64,000 nt of DNA from Pseudobdellovibrionaceae bacterium (lineage in GTDB: Bacteria; Bdellovibrionota; Bdellovibrionia; Bdellovibrionales; Bdellovibrionaceae). Of this stretch, positions 1 to 8,873 are shown piece after piece. Location: NCBI GenBank assembly GCA_021731025.1, contig JAKFYD010000006.1, positions 1 through 64,000 of the forward strand. Direction: 5' to 3'. Made by a program: the position numbers and the translations under genes. Below the pieces are notes generated by a model. It was not told the origin of the DNA, did not search any database, and worked only from the letters and a program-made list of their open reading frames with translations. Each line of letters begins with the position of its first letter. The stretch's first letter is position 1.

Positions 1-489
1 GAAAAGTAAAAATCGAAACAGCTAGGTTCGAAAGAAAGCAGAAAAACTTAGAGGATCGATTGAAAAATATGCATTAAATGTCTCTTAAATATTAAACCAA
101 AAAGTCCGAACTAAAAAAAGCTAGACAGAAGCTTGCTGCTGAGTGGGATTGGGTTGAAAAAGACTTTGGAATCAATTTTTAATCAGTGCCGATGCTGATA
201 TCGCGTTTGCAATACAAAAATTAAAACCACAAAACAAATTTCTAGTTATTCCTTAGTATTTTGTTTCTAAATACAATAAAGGCAAATGTATTTGTAAACG
301 GAAATTATTTACGAATATGGATGCTCTCGCGGAAGTTCTCATATTCAAAACAGGAGTTCGTGAATTATCGAAATATTTGGTGGGTCAAGTGGAGCGAATT
401 TAGAACTTATTTACAAGCATAGGTTGCATAGAGTTTCTCAATCTACACTCCAACGCGCGAGAATAATTAACAGAGAAATAACAGCATAA
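1..489 (+). pseudogene. Decayed coding remnants in AT-rich DNA
   Basis: No intact gene is present, but several short stretches read like protein. In one frame, positions 6-77 give a charged helical segment ending in a stop, followed in the same frame by a second helical segment that ends at 182 (last residues DFGINF). Two stops separate them. A shift to another frame gives a piece ending at about 263, and positions 369-489 give a further open stretch ending in NREITA. This pattern of same-strand fragments broken by stops and frame changes suggests one or more decaying genes. I do not recognise the family. Confidence is low because AT-rich DNA can produce such fragments by chance. Confidence 0.25.
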
Positions 490-513
490 GCAGCCAGAGA
501 ACAGTGAAACAAC

Positions 514-723
514 TTATAAGGTATCCTTAACAGGACGCAACAGCCGTAAATAGATCTCTCCCAATTCCTTAGGTTGCTTACCCGTAAGTGTAACAGCAAT
601 ATCATCTGGTAATCCAAATTGCTTATCAAGCAACTCAATAGTGTCATGAATCTCAGGATATTCCCGTCCAATCCATTTTAATGCCTCTCTTTTAGAACTA
701 CATACAATCCCCTTCGTGAGCAT
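514..723 (-). CDS. Small hypothetical protein (69 aa)
   Basis: An open frame of 69 codons begins with ATG and encodes a soluble, mixed-charge peptide (starts MLTKGIVCSS, ends LLRPVKDTL) without signal peptide or membrane segment. Residue composition is protein-like, but there is no clear ribosome binding site before the ATG. It lies in the AT-rich segment beyond the tRNA-Asp 3' end, among decayed remnants, so it may be a surviving fragment of a longer gene. No family recognised. A second frame at 438-671 on the same strand overlaps it and looks less plausible. Confidence 0.3.
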   Translation of the reverse strand: MLTKGIVCSSKREALKWIGREYPEIHDTIELLDKQFGLPDDIAVTLTGKQPKELGEIYLRLLRPVKDTL

Positions 724-1324
724 TAAAATCCGTGCTACCCCACTGCCTGTCCAAATGAGGATGGATAGAGGCTGGATTCAAGTCCTTAGCTTAATGTAAG
801 GTGGGACATAATTCAGAGGTGTTTTTCGGAATTAAACTTATTTACTTCATTCAATTTCAGTTTGAGACGAGAATATAGTGGTTTGATGCCTTATGAAATA
901 TGTAAGAATGGCTCAAGCACATAGATTCATTTTTTTAAGAATCGTTTTACATTTATCTCGTATCGAAGTAGATCAAAATTGATTTGTTGAAGTGTGAATT
1001 TAGTTTAGACAATTTAACTTGAGTCAAATAACCCAGGATACACATTTTAATTTTTATAAATTAATTTTTGTATATAATTACCAATCGACATTAATACCTG
1101 TCACACCTCGAGAAAAATGGTTCGTCTGAGTATGAATTGGGTTCCCACTTTATTTTTTCACAAATTTACTCTCACGAAGTTTCCATAAACTCTTGATATA
1201 ATTTTATAATCCCATTCCATGATTCATGGTTCGAGTAAAACAAAGCTGTCACAAAAGAGTTTCAAGGTTCTTTTTTGACTTACAACCGCTTGATTTTATT
1301 AATTATTTTCGATTTTTAAAAACT
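724..1324. other. 600-base AT-rich stretch without a gene
   Basis: No convincing open frame, RNA gene or repeat was seen here. Stop codons are dense in all frames and the DNA is visibly AT-richer than the flanking helicase gene. It directly adjoins the 3' end of the tRNA-Asp gene, a common landing place for integrating elements. I looked for a second copy of the tRNA 3' end as an attachment repeat inside the window and did not find one. Confidence 0.5.
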
Positions 1325-1401
1325 TGGCGGGGTGGACGGGACTCGAACCCGCGGCCTTCCGCGTGACAGGCGGACGTTATAACCAACTTAACTACCACCC
1401 C
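1325..1401 (-). tRNA. tRNA-Asp (GTC)
   Basis: The reverse strand folds as a complete cloverleaf. The acceptor arms are GGGGTGG and CCACCCC, followed by discriminator G and an encoded CCA. The anticodon stem is TCCGC/GCGGA around loop CTGTCAC, giving anticodon GTC. The T arm is GCGGG-TTCGAGT-CCCGT and the D arm has the usual GTTGG. Sequence and anticodon match bacterial tRNA-Asp. It stands alone, downstream of the helicase gene on the same strand and with decayed AT-rich DNA on its 3' side. Confidence 0.97.
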
Positions 1402-1546
1402 GCATCACTGGAAGGTAAAATTTATACCTACGCGGGCAGGGAAGTTCAATCTCTTTTTTTATGAAAAACTGGATACTGATAAGCCTAAAATTTAAAAATC
1501 AAAGTAAAGCGACTAGCGAGAATGCGCAATTTCTAAGCAGCGCACC

Positions 1547-2872
1547 CTAAGATCGAGCGTCGCGACTACCTCGAGAAGAGGGATTACGTCCTCCGCCACC
1601 GGAGGGTCCACCACGCCCGCCTCCACCGAAGCGACGACCTGGTGGTCTCCGTCCCCGGCCACCGCCGCGATTTCCTTCGATGGCCGCCTTGGCTTTCCCA
1701 GAGGACATCGTGCGAGCTTCAGCGATCTCTGCAGAATGGTAAGGATGTTTCGTGTCTACGGGGATTGGTTGGGCAATTAGTTTCTCGATGTCCCGAATGA
1801 AAGCCTTTTCCTCGGCATCGCAAAATGAAATTGCGATCCCTGATGTTCCTGCTCGGGCCGTGCGGCCGATGCGATGAACGTAGCTTTCCGAAATATTGGG
1901 AACTTCGTAGTTAATCACATGAGAAATATCGTCGATGTCGATACCTCGGGCAGCGATGTCGGTGGCGACAAGGACGCGAACTTTACCGGCGCGGAAATTT
2001 TCCAGAGCTTTTTGGCGTGCTCCTTGGGATTTATTTCCGTGGATGGCAGCGGAAGGAATACGATTTTTTTCTAGCACTTCCACCACGCGGTTAGCTCCGT
2101 GCTTGGTGCGTGTAAAAACAATCACACGGTCAAGTGTATTGTCCTTCAACAAATGGCGAAGCAAATCGCTTTTGTGTTTTCGATCAACATACATCACGGA
2201 CTGTTGAATCAACTCGACCGTTGTAGCGGGCGGAGTGATTTCAACTTTAATTGGATTTTTTAAAATGGTGTTCGAAAGTTTCACGATATCTGGGGGCATT
2301 GTTGCCGAGAAAAATAAATTTTGGCGAGCGTGAGGAAGTAATTTCAAAACTTTATTGATGTCGTGAACGAAACCCATATCCAACATGCGATCGGCTTCAT
2401 CCAAAACAAAAACTTCAACGCCGGAAAGACTTAAATATTTTTGTTGAATCAAATCCAGCAATCGACCTGGAGTTGCGATCAGCACGTCGACTCCTCGAGA
2501 GAGTGCTTTCACTTGCGGAGTTTGGCCGACTCCGCCAAAAATCACCGCGTGTTTTAAGTTCATGTATTTTCCATAAGCGCGGAAATTTTCTTCAATTTGA
2601 ATTGCTAATTCACGTGTCGGAGTCAGCACCAGGACTCGAGTTTGTTTTGGAGTTAATTTTGTGTCCCATGCAAGTCCAAGGTTATGCAAAATGGGCAGAG
2701 CGAAGGCGGCTGTTTTTCCAGTTCCTGTTTGCGCGCAACCTAAAAGATCGCGGCCTTCCAAAAGATGCGGAATCGCAGCCGTTTGGATCGGAGTCGGTGT
2801 TGTGTAATTTTGATCACGCAGAGCTTTTTGAAGGGCATCGTTTAGGCCTAATTCAGAGAATGTTTTTGTCAT
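1547..2872 (-). CDS. rhlE: DEAD-box ATP-dependent RNA helicase, RhlE type
   Basis: ATP-dependent RNA unwinding, probably in ribosome assembly or RNA decay in the cytoplasm. The protein has the full helicase core in order: Q motif (FSELGL ... TPTPIQ), Walker A AQTGTGKT, PTRELA, TPGRL, DEAD, SAT, and motif VI HRIGRTARAG. The C-terminal tail of about 50 residues is rich in Gly and Arg (RGG-like repeats), typical of RhlE/DbpA-group RNA-binding tails. I chose the ATG at 2872 because the family begins with a short MTxTFxxLGL sequence. An ATG 12 codons upstream (2908) is possible but adds a non-family leader. The gene stands alone. The subfamily symbol is inferred from overall similarity and tail. 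Confidence 0.92.
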   Translation of the reverse strand: MTKTFSELGLNDALQKALRDQNYTTPTPIQTAAIPHLLEGRDLLGCAQTGTGKTAAFALPILHNLGLAWDTKLTPKQTRVLVLTPTRELAIQIEENFRAYGKYMNLKHAVIFGGVGQTPQVKALSRGVDVLIATPGRLLDLIQQKYLSLSGVEVFVLDEADRMLDMGFVHDINKVLKLLPHARQNLFFSATMPPDIVKLSNTILKNPIKVEITPPATTVELIQQSVMYVDRKHKSDLLRHLLKDNTLDRVIVFTRTKHGANRVVEVLEKNRIPSAAIHGNKSQGARQKALENFRAGKVRVLVATDIAARGIDIDDISHVINYEVPNISESYVHRIGRTARAGTSGIAISFCDAEEKAFIRDIEKLIAQPIPVDTKHPYHSAEIAEARTMSSGKAKAAIEGNRGGGRGRRPPGRRFGGGGRGGPSGGGGRNPSSRGSRDARS

Positions 2873-3031
2873 AGACTTTGTCTTACAGGTCCCGTCGAAA
2901 TAAGGCAATGGGCGAGTGAAATGGGGAATTTTTTACTTTGAAATAGCCGGAAGACTAGGGCCAGTCCAGATATGGGCGGGGTTAAAAAAATAGAACTCGG
3001 TGAAATCCGCCGCTACAACGAAAATAAAGAG

Positions 3032-4132
3032 ATGCAAATTGAATACAAAAAATACACGGGCTATGCCTTTGGGATAGCTTTCGCTTTGATCTTAACTTCC
3101 TGCCAAAAATCAACGGATGTTGTTGATGGCGGTACTCAACAAAAAGAAGAGCAAAATAGCGAGTCTGAAAGTCCTTCGGAAATACCAAAATCTCCTAGTA
3201 ATCCTGCTTCATCGGGGCTTTCGATTTGCTCTCGGCTGAATTTTTCGGATGTGAGTTTTCCACCGCAACTGGATGAACCCCAAAAAAATTCTTTCGCTTT
3301 GGCTTTGAATGTCACAGGAAGTTTCGAAGGTCATTTGGCTTGGACTACCATCGCAAACAACTCAGATGGCATGGGAATAAGCTTAGGGTTACTTCAACAA
3401 AACTTTGGCAGTGGAACTTTGCAACCGATGTTGATTGAAATGCGAAACAATCATCCCATGAGTTTTGCCAGCGCTTTCAGTGCGGCTCATTTTTCTTCGC
3501 TGGGTGCAATGTTGCGGCAATGGGAAAACGCCGTGGGACCTAGCGAAGCTGATATCGATCGTCTCGTAAAAGAAAAGTATCTTTTTGTTCCTGACGAGTA
3601 TCACATCTCTGATTTGGACGAAGAAGAAGATGAAAATGATTTAGGCCTGCGCGCCATTTCGAAAAACCAAATCAGTGTTAATTGGGCCGTAAATAATGTT
3701 CTGAGTGGCAGTCAAATCCGTGCGGACTGGAAGCAAGAGCTGATGGCTTTAGCTGGCAGTAAAGACTATCGAGATTTACAATTGAAAGATGCACTTCAGT
3801 ATCACAAAAGAACTTTGGATTATCTTGCGGGTTTCGAATTTACTCAAATGCGTTTCTATCTTATGCTCTTTGATTTTGTTATTCAGAATGGAGGCTTTCA
3901 AGAGTCTCATTGGAATGAGTACGTGGCCTATCGCCGAAAAAATCCTGATGCCAGCGAAGAACAAAGAGCTATGAAGTTAATTGAAATTCGTGTTGCCAGT
4001 GTAAGATCTCAGTATAAAGCTGATGTGCGTTCACGAAAGATGACCATTGTTAAGGGCAAAGGGGTTGTGCACGGGCAGAACCGTCAGTTAGCGAAAGAGT
4101 ATTGCTACGAGCCTCAATACATTGTGAGATAA
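3032..4132 (+). CDS. Lipoprotein with lysozyme/chitosanase-like domain
   Basis: A secreted lipoprotein: hydrophobic signal followed by lipobox LTSC, then an acidic Ser/Pro-rich linker of about 45 residues. The following domain has the pattern FEGHLAWTTIANNSDGMGIS then LGLLQQNFGSGTLQP. This resembles the segment with catalytic Glu and Asp in GH46 chitosanases and related lysozyme-fold enzymes (E...DGxGxSxGxLQ-N). It may therefore cut peptidoglycan or chitin-like glycans, but the assignment rests on this motif only. I prefer the ATG at 3032, which places the lipobox Cys at residue 24. An in-frame ATG at 2972 would add 20 polar residues before the signal. It ends flush against the convergent gene at 4133. 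Confidence 0.6.
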   Translation: MQIEYKKYTGYAFGIAFALILTSCQKSTDVVDGGTQQKEEQNSESESPSEIPKSPSNPASSGLSICSRLNFSDVSFPPQLDEPQKNSFALALNVTGSFEGHLAWTTIANNSDGMGISLGLLQQNFGSGTLQPMLIEMRNNHPMSFASAFSAAHFSSLGAMLRQWENAVGPSEADIDRLVKEKYLFVPDEYHISDLDEEEDENDLGLRAISKNQISVNWAVNNVLSGSQIRADWKQELMALAGSKDYRDLQLKDALQYHKRTLDYLAGFEFTQMRFYLMLFDFVIQNGGFQESHWNEYVAYRRKNPDASEEQRAMKLIEIRVASVRSQYKADVRSRKMTIVKGKGVVHGQNRQLAKEYCYEPQYIVR

Positions 4133-5533
4133 CTAATGATCAGCTTGGCAGCCATAAACAAGCAGTGGGGTCCGGCGCAGATTATTCTTTTTGTTCATTC
4201 GATAAGCTAAATCCTCGATGTAATTGACCGGAAATTTTTCAAGTAATCGAAAATTCTTCAACTGATCTGCAAAAACTTCGGCATAGTATGAATTAAGCAC
4301 TAAAATTTGACTGCAGTCTTTAGGATTTAAACTGGTCCATTGTTCATCAGTGATTTGCACCATGTGAGGACGTGATTTCTCGATGAAAATTTCGGGAATC
4401 CAAGTCAGAGTGTCATTCAGACTGAATACTTGGTTGTATTCAGGATGCTGATCCAAAAAGCGAGCCAGACCGATAATATTTTTTTGCGCTGGTGAAAAAG
4501 TCGCTGGCAAAAACAGAAAAAAGTTAAGCAGGATTAAACTGCGCCAGCGCCAAGGGCGAAAATCTTTTTCTAAAAAAACTTGGCGAAAGATTCGAGCCAT
4601 AAAAAAAATCAACAGGGGAAGTATCGAAATAAGAAAGCGTTCGAACTTTTGGGGAAACAGCGAATGTAAAAAAACAAAAAGAAAAATAAAAATTAAATTC
4701 AAACGCTGTGATCTTAAATGAGCTTTCCAAAAACCTGCCGGGTACTTCATGATAAAGAAGGGAGCAAGAGTCAGAGCAAAAATCATGAGGGGATAGTAAG
4801 TCCAGGGTTCATTGCCGTACTCTTGTCCATGTTCAAAGTTGTAAGTGGTTACGGCCCAAAGTGAGTAATGAAATTTTCCCCGCAAAAAATAATCGGGGAT
4901 CCCGCTAAGGATGAGGAACAAAAAACCCAATCCTGCGCAAGCCATAAGATGACGAAAGTTTTTTTTCATTAACGGAAGTGCTATTAAGCCAAGGGCGCAT
5001 AAACCTGCTTGCTGTCGCAAAACAAAGGCCATTGAAACCGCAAAGGTTCCCCACAGCAGATCATTTAAATTTTCATTGTGATCGTAGCGAGTTCCGTAAG
5101 CCACCGCGATCGCTAACCAGGGAGCAGCCAAAGCTTCAAACATGGGCCGCGTCAGTACAAAAGGAGCGGCGAAATAAAAGGCAAATAGCAGCCAATAAAA
5201 TTTCTTTTCATCAGGGCGAACCAGCGAAAAAATATTTACAGCCCATAGCAAAAGGGCCAAGTTGATGATCCCTAAAGAAAAAATAACAAAGCGGTATTGC
5301 CAATAGGCCGAACCAATTCCCATTTTATGGGCCAACTGAGCCATCGCATGCATGGGTAAAATCTGTAAGGGAGATTTCACATCGTCATCGTGAACTAAAT
5401 TTTTTAAGGTTGAAGTTTGAGCGGGAAGATAGCGAGTCATTGCCGTCCAATACTCATCCGAGGCCATAAAGCCATCATTGATGAAGAGAACTAAAAGATA
5501 AACAATCGCGGTGAAAGCCATGATTCGTTTCAT
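4133..5533 (-). CDS. GT-C family membrane glycosyltransferase, mannosyltransferase-like
   Basis: Polytopic inner-membrane protein of 466 residues with about ten hydrophobic segments. After the first membrane helix a loop carries the motif FMASDEYW. An acidic DE pair in this position is the hallmark of GT-C glycosyltransferases that use lipid-linked sugars, such as the GT22 mannosyltransferases. The hydrophilic C-terminal part (about 90 residues) would face the periplasm. The sugar and acceptor cannot be read from sequence; mannose is a guess from the GT22-like organisation. Its stop abuts the stop of the convergent lipoprotein gene, leaving no space for a terminator. Another GT-C subfamily (ArnT-like) is possible. 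Confidence 0.6.
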   Translation of the reverse strand: MKRIMAFTAIVYLLVLFINDGFMASDEYWTAMTRYLPAQTSTLKNLVHDDDVKSPLQILPMHAMAQLAHKMGIGSAYWQYRFVIFSLGIINLALLLWAVNIFSLVRPDEKKFYWLLFAFYFAAPFVLTRPMFEALAAPWLAIAVAYGTRYDHNENLNDLLWGTFAVSMAFVLRQQAGLCALGLIALPLMKKNFRHLMACAGLGFLFLILSGIPDYFLRGKFHYSLWAVTTYNFEHGQEYGNEPWTYYPLMIFALTLAPFFIMKYPAGFWKAHLRSQRLNLIFIFLFVFLHSLFPQKFERFLISILPLLIFFMARIFRQVFLEKDFRPWRWRSLILLNFFLFLPATFSPAQKNIIGLARFLDQHPEYNQVFSLNDTLTWIPEIFIEKSRPHMVQITDEQWTSLNPKDCSQILVLNSYYAEVFADQLKNFRLLEKFPVNYIEDLAYRMNKKNNLRRTPLLVYGCQADH

Positions 5534-5572
5534 GCTGACAGCATGGCTAATATTACCAAAGAGGTCAAAAAT

Positions 5573-6457
5573 TTATTTTAATTGGTTCAGAGTTTCGTTG
5601 ATCCATGGCAGATAATCCCCAAGGCTGACGTAAGCAAGTTCACCCGATTCGCAAGCAGTTTCATCAGATTTGTAATTAACTAAAAAGGATGCAACTCCTG
5701 CCGTCCGATAAGATCCTTTGGATTTAATGAGCAGTGGGCCGCCGGAGTCACCGGAACAGCCTCCATGAGAATTTTTTTGATCCATAATCAGATAGTGACT
5801 GTGATCGAAATATTTAACTTGCTGAGCGGTCTTAATGACTTCATTCAGAACCGGTGGCGCTGACGAGCGCGTGCCTGTGCGGCCGTAACCAATTTGTACG
5901 ACTTCTGTCGCTGCAGCGATTTCTTGAGGTTTAGCAATACCTAAAATTTGATATTGAGAAGGGGCCTCTTTTTCAAGCTTCACTAAGGCTAAATCATTGT
6001 TGGCCTGTTGAAGGGCTTCTTTGGAGTTTTGTCCTTGCACGTTGACCCAGAGCGGGTGCAGGACAGAGCGTTCTGCTTTATAGATAAGATTTCTATTCAT
6101 TCCCTGACTGCAGTATGAGCTATGGTGAAAATAAATTTCTAAGCTGTCAGCATCAGCACAATGAGCCGCAGTGAGGAGTACACGCCGTGAGAGTAAAACT
6201 CCTGTGCAGACGGAGCGCCCTCCATTGCTATAGGTTGCCATCAACAGAGCAACATAATTCTTCTTTGGATTGTTTGGCGTCACTTGGCTGCCGCCGACAA
6301 TGCCGTTTCGGAAACATCCGTTTTGAGCATCAAAATATTTTTCAATGAGGTCTGGTTCTACTTGGTTATTTTGGGAATCGGCATCGTGCTGTTGATTTCG
6401 GGAACCGCAAGAAGCTAAACAAACTAAAAAGGCAAAAAGCAATAACTGTAATTTCAT
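5573..6457 (-). CDS. Trypsin-like serine protease lipoprotein (S1A)
   Basis: Secreted endopeptidase of the chymotrypsin/trypsin fold anchored as a lipoprotein: signal peptide with lipobox LASC (Cys17), short acidic linker, then the activation-like site IVGG at residues 53-56. The catalytic triad is visible: His99 in TAAHC, Asp155 in NNDLALVKL, Ser238 in GCSGDSGGP. Asp237 precedes the catalytic Ser as in all S1A enzymes. Cysteines around the active site suggest disulfides in the periplasm or outside the cell. S1A proteases are abundant in Bdellovibrio and are plausible prey-digesting enzymes (inference). About 40 bp separates it from the downstream membrane glycosyltransferase, so they may be cotranscribed. 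Confidence 0.9.
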   Translation of the reverse strand: MKLQLLLFAFLVCLASCGSRNQQHDADSQNNQVEPDLIEKYFDAQNGCFRNGIVGGSQVTPNNPKKNYVALLMATYSNGGRSVCTGVLLSRRVLLTAAHCADADSLEIYFHHSSYCSQGMNRNLIYKAERSVLHPLWVNVQGQNSKEALQQANNDLALVKLEKEAPSQYQILGIAKPQEIAAATEVVQIGYGRTGTRSSAPPVLNEVIKTAQQVKYFDHSHYLIMDQKNSHGGCSGDSGGPLLIKSKGSYRTAGVASFLVNYKSDETACESGELAYVSLGDYLPWINETLNQLK

Positions 6458-6692
6458 TCCGATTCCCCCGTGGAGTGATACTTTTATCAGACCTCCGATT
6501 TTTTCTCTATGGGAACATCGATTTGTGCGAAAAACGGGGATATTCTACCTGTCAATTCTTTAGACAGTGATGTGCCAATTTGAGATTTGAGCTACTTTGA
6601 AATCGGATGAAGGCTAACCAAGTCCAATAAAATTCATCTAGAGCTCAAAAACTTGGTGTCGTTTTCGCTTTATCGAAAGTCAGGAGAATTTT

Positions 6693-7781
6693 ATGTTTAA
6701 AATGATGATTGTTCTATTGTCCTTGGTATTCACGGTCGCGGCTTGTAATAAAAATAATTCCAAAGCAGACCGAGTCAAAAAGAATCCTGCTTTGCCTGGA
6801 GCACCCGCTGCAGATCAAAAACCTCTCGAGACAAACCCAGCTGACACTGAACCTGCTAAGACAACACCAGAGACTGAAGCGGGTAAGAGAAAAGGTGACA
6901 AAGAAGATAAAGGTAAAGATTCTCCTGGAACGGAGTCACCTCCTTCTTCAGACACTACAAAACCAGATCAAACAGAGGGCGAAAAGCCAGATCCTAAAGT
7001 AATGATTGTGGGTGGCTCAGTTCAGACGCCAGCACCTTCAGAAACACCGGCCGTTGCAGCGAAGCCCGGGGGTTCAACAGCCCCAACTCAACCTGCAGAA
7101 AAAGTGGCTGAAACTAATGTTGGCGTTAAAATCACAAGCTATCCAACAATGGGTTATAAAGCGGCTGAAATGACGACAGAAAAAGGAAAGAATTCCCTAA
7201 TTACCAGTGCATTATTAAATGAAAATAATGAACAAAGCCGTCGGGCTCGATTGAATTGTTACGATCCGAAGACCGTAGAAGCAAACAAAGAGAATATTCC
7301 TGAATTATTTATCTTCCCCGGATCTGAAGTTTTGGTCGAAATCAAAGAATTTGAAACGGTTGCTGATGAAGTTAAAGTCGGTCGTCGCGAAGATTCTTCA
7401 AATATTACTCATCTGCTGACGACTTGTCAGGGGTCAAAATCAGACACACAAGCAGATAAAAATTACGATTATTTAAAACTCAAAGCAGAAAAATATCAAA
7501 AAGATTATCTTCGAGTTGATAGCCTGGGCAAAAATAAGGATCGTGAAATGGCGGAAGTTAGCATTATTTGCAGTCATGAAACCAATATTTCCGCAAAAAT
7601 GGATCGTCAAAAAGACGAAAAAAAGAACATCATAAATAATCGTATCACTCTAAGTCGTGGATCAAAAATTATGTTTGCTCGTCCCGTTGATTATTTGGTC
7701 ATAGTCGATAAATCAAAAAAGACTAAAAAATTAAAAGAGATCAAAAAGCTTAAAGATTATTCCATCATCGAGTGTGAATAA
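6693..7781 (+). CDS. Lipoprotein with long Pro/Lys/Glu-rich linker, function unknown
   Basis: 362-residue lipoprotein: short signal and lipobox VAAC (Cys18), then about 120 residues of low-complexity Pro, Thr, Lys and Glu (disordered spacer), then a folded-looking domain of about 210 residues rich in Lys that contains four Cys. The spacer could let the domain cross the periplasm or peptidoglycan. I recognise no enzyme motif. The start is well supported by CAGGAG six bases before ATG. It has its own 235-bp upstream region and converges on potD with only 2 bp between the stops. Confidence 0.75.
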   Translation: MFKMMIVLLSLVFTVAACNKNNSKADRVKKNPALPGAPAADQKPLETNPADTEPAKTTPETEAGKRKGDKEDKGKDSPGTESPPSSDTTKPDQTEGEKPDPKVMIVGGSVQTPAPSETPAVAAKPGGSTAPTQPAEKVAETNVGVKITSYPTMGYKAAEMTTEKGKNSLITSALLNENNEQSRRARLNCYDPKTVEANKENIPELFIFPGSEVLVEIKEFETVADEVKVGRREDSSNITHLLTTCQGSKSDTQADKNYDYLKLKAEKYQKDYLRVDSLGKNKDREMAEVSIICSHETNISAKMDRQKDEKKNIINNRITLSRGSKIMFARPVDYLVIVDKSKKTKKLKEIKKLKDYSIIECE

Positions 7782-7783
7782 CT

Positions 7784-8845
7784 CTACTGGTTTTTGATTT
7801 CCATCCAGATATCTTCGACAATTTTATTTTCTTCGCCGAGGTCCTTCAGGGCCTCGAGCTTTTTCAGCTGAGCCGAAGTCGGAAATAAGGCTTCGTCTTT
7901 TTGCATTTCCGCGGAAAGTTTTTGTTTCACTTCGGCAATCACAGGTCCCACCATTTGGGCTTCGACAAGATTTTTATTTCTTTCTGTTTCCAACATGTAA
8001 TCAATCAAGCGATGGGCATTTTCCTTGTTCTTTGAAGATTTGAAAATAACAAAATTATCGATGGCAACTGTGGAACCTTCAGTGGGGATAAAGAATTCAA
8101 CTTTTCCCTGAGTTTGCTTTCGAGCTTGAAGTGCATCCGACGAATAACTTTGTGCTGCGAAGACTTCTTTGTTTTTAAGAATTTCAACGGTGTCAGAGGT
8201 AAACATTTTAATTTGAGGACGGTTCTTCAAGAAATACTCTTTGGCTTGTTTCAATTCTTTGGGATTTGTCGTATTGACAGAAGCTCCCAAGATTTTATGA
8301 ATGGAGGCTAAAGACTCCCTGGAATCATCTAGAACAGCAATCTTACCTTTGAGCTCGGGATTTTCGAAGAAATCCTTCCAGGAATTAATTTTCCCTTTAA
8401 AGAGATCTCGTTGAATCGCAATCCCCGTTGTTGTCCAAGAAAAGGGCAGGGAAAAGTTATTTTCGGGATCGAACTCTTTTTTAAGAAGTTCTGGAGAAAG
8501 TTTTTTAGCATTAGGGATTTTTTCTTTATTGAGTGTTTCTAAAAGATCCAACTTCTTCATGATTCCAACCATGTAGTCGGATGGGACAGCGACGTCGACG
8601 CCAGAAGCTCCCATTTGAATGCGGGCCAGGAGCTCTTCGTTAGAGCTGTAATTCGTTAAATTCAATTTAATGCCGGTCGATTCGGTAAAGCGTTTTTGTT
8701 CGGACTCGGGGAAGTAATTTCCCCAGATCGCCAGGTTCACAACTTTGTTTTCGGAGGTGCTGGTTTTCGTGCAGGAAACTAAAGCAAGGAGCGTCCCGAC
8801 GAAAAAGATAAATTTTAAGAATTTTGAACTTTCTTCTCTCGACAT
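7784..8845 (-). CDS. potD: Spermidine/putrescine-binding lipoprotein
   Basis: Periplasmic polyamine-binding component of an ABC importer. It has a signal with lipobox LVSC (Cys25) and then the PotD/PotF-type fold start VVNLAIWGNYFPES, followed by the ligand-binding regions DVAVPSDYMV and LPFSWTTTGIAI characteristic of the family. The length, about 353 residues, is normal for PotD. The start is supported by AAAGGA nine bases before ATG. It is divergent from potA with a very short spacer. In E. coli potD lies at the end of potABCD on one strand; here it is split off, so transport genes are expressed from a shared divergent region. The exact polyamine preference is not determinable. Confidence 0.9.
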   Translation of the reverse strand: MSREESSKFLKFIFFVGTLLALVSCTKTSTSENKVVNLAIWGNYFPESEQKRFTESTGIKLNLTNYSSNEELLARIQMGASGVDVAVPSDYMVGIMKKLDLLETLNKEKIPNAKKLSPELLKKEFDPENNFSLPFSWTTTGIAIQRDLFKGKINSWKDFFENPELKGKIAVLDDSRESLASIHKILGASVNTTNPKELKQAKEYFLKNRPQIKMFTSDTVEILKNKEVFAAQSYSSDALQARKQTQGKVEFFIPTEGSTVAIDNFVIFKSSKNKENAHRLIDYMLETERNKNLVEAQMVGPVIAEVKQKLSAEMQKDEALFPTSAQLKKLEALKDLGEENKIVEDIWMEIKNQ

Positions 8846-8873
8846 TCGTGGAATTCCTTTCTATCTTGGCCTT

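Noticed and set aside
438-671. 77-codon minus-strand frame in the AT-rich region
   Set aside because: Overlaps the more plausible 69-codon frame at 514-723, lacks ribosome binding signal, and its hydrophobic/Cys composition looks random.
1321-1403. Alternative tRNA boundary with acceptor GCGGGGT
   Set aside because: That folding leaves C as discriminator and no CCA. The 7-bp GGGGTGG/CCACCCC stem gives the usual G-CCA end and Asp structure.
1935-2874. Open frames of 90 and 133 codons on the plus strand
   Set aside because: Antisense to the conserved helicase motifs of rhlE; no ribosome binding sites.
8745-8873. Upstream ATG start for potA
   Set aside because: Would lie antisense in potD by 100 bp and add 43 residues not found in PotA proteins; GTG 8874 matches the family start.
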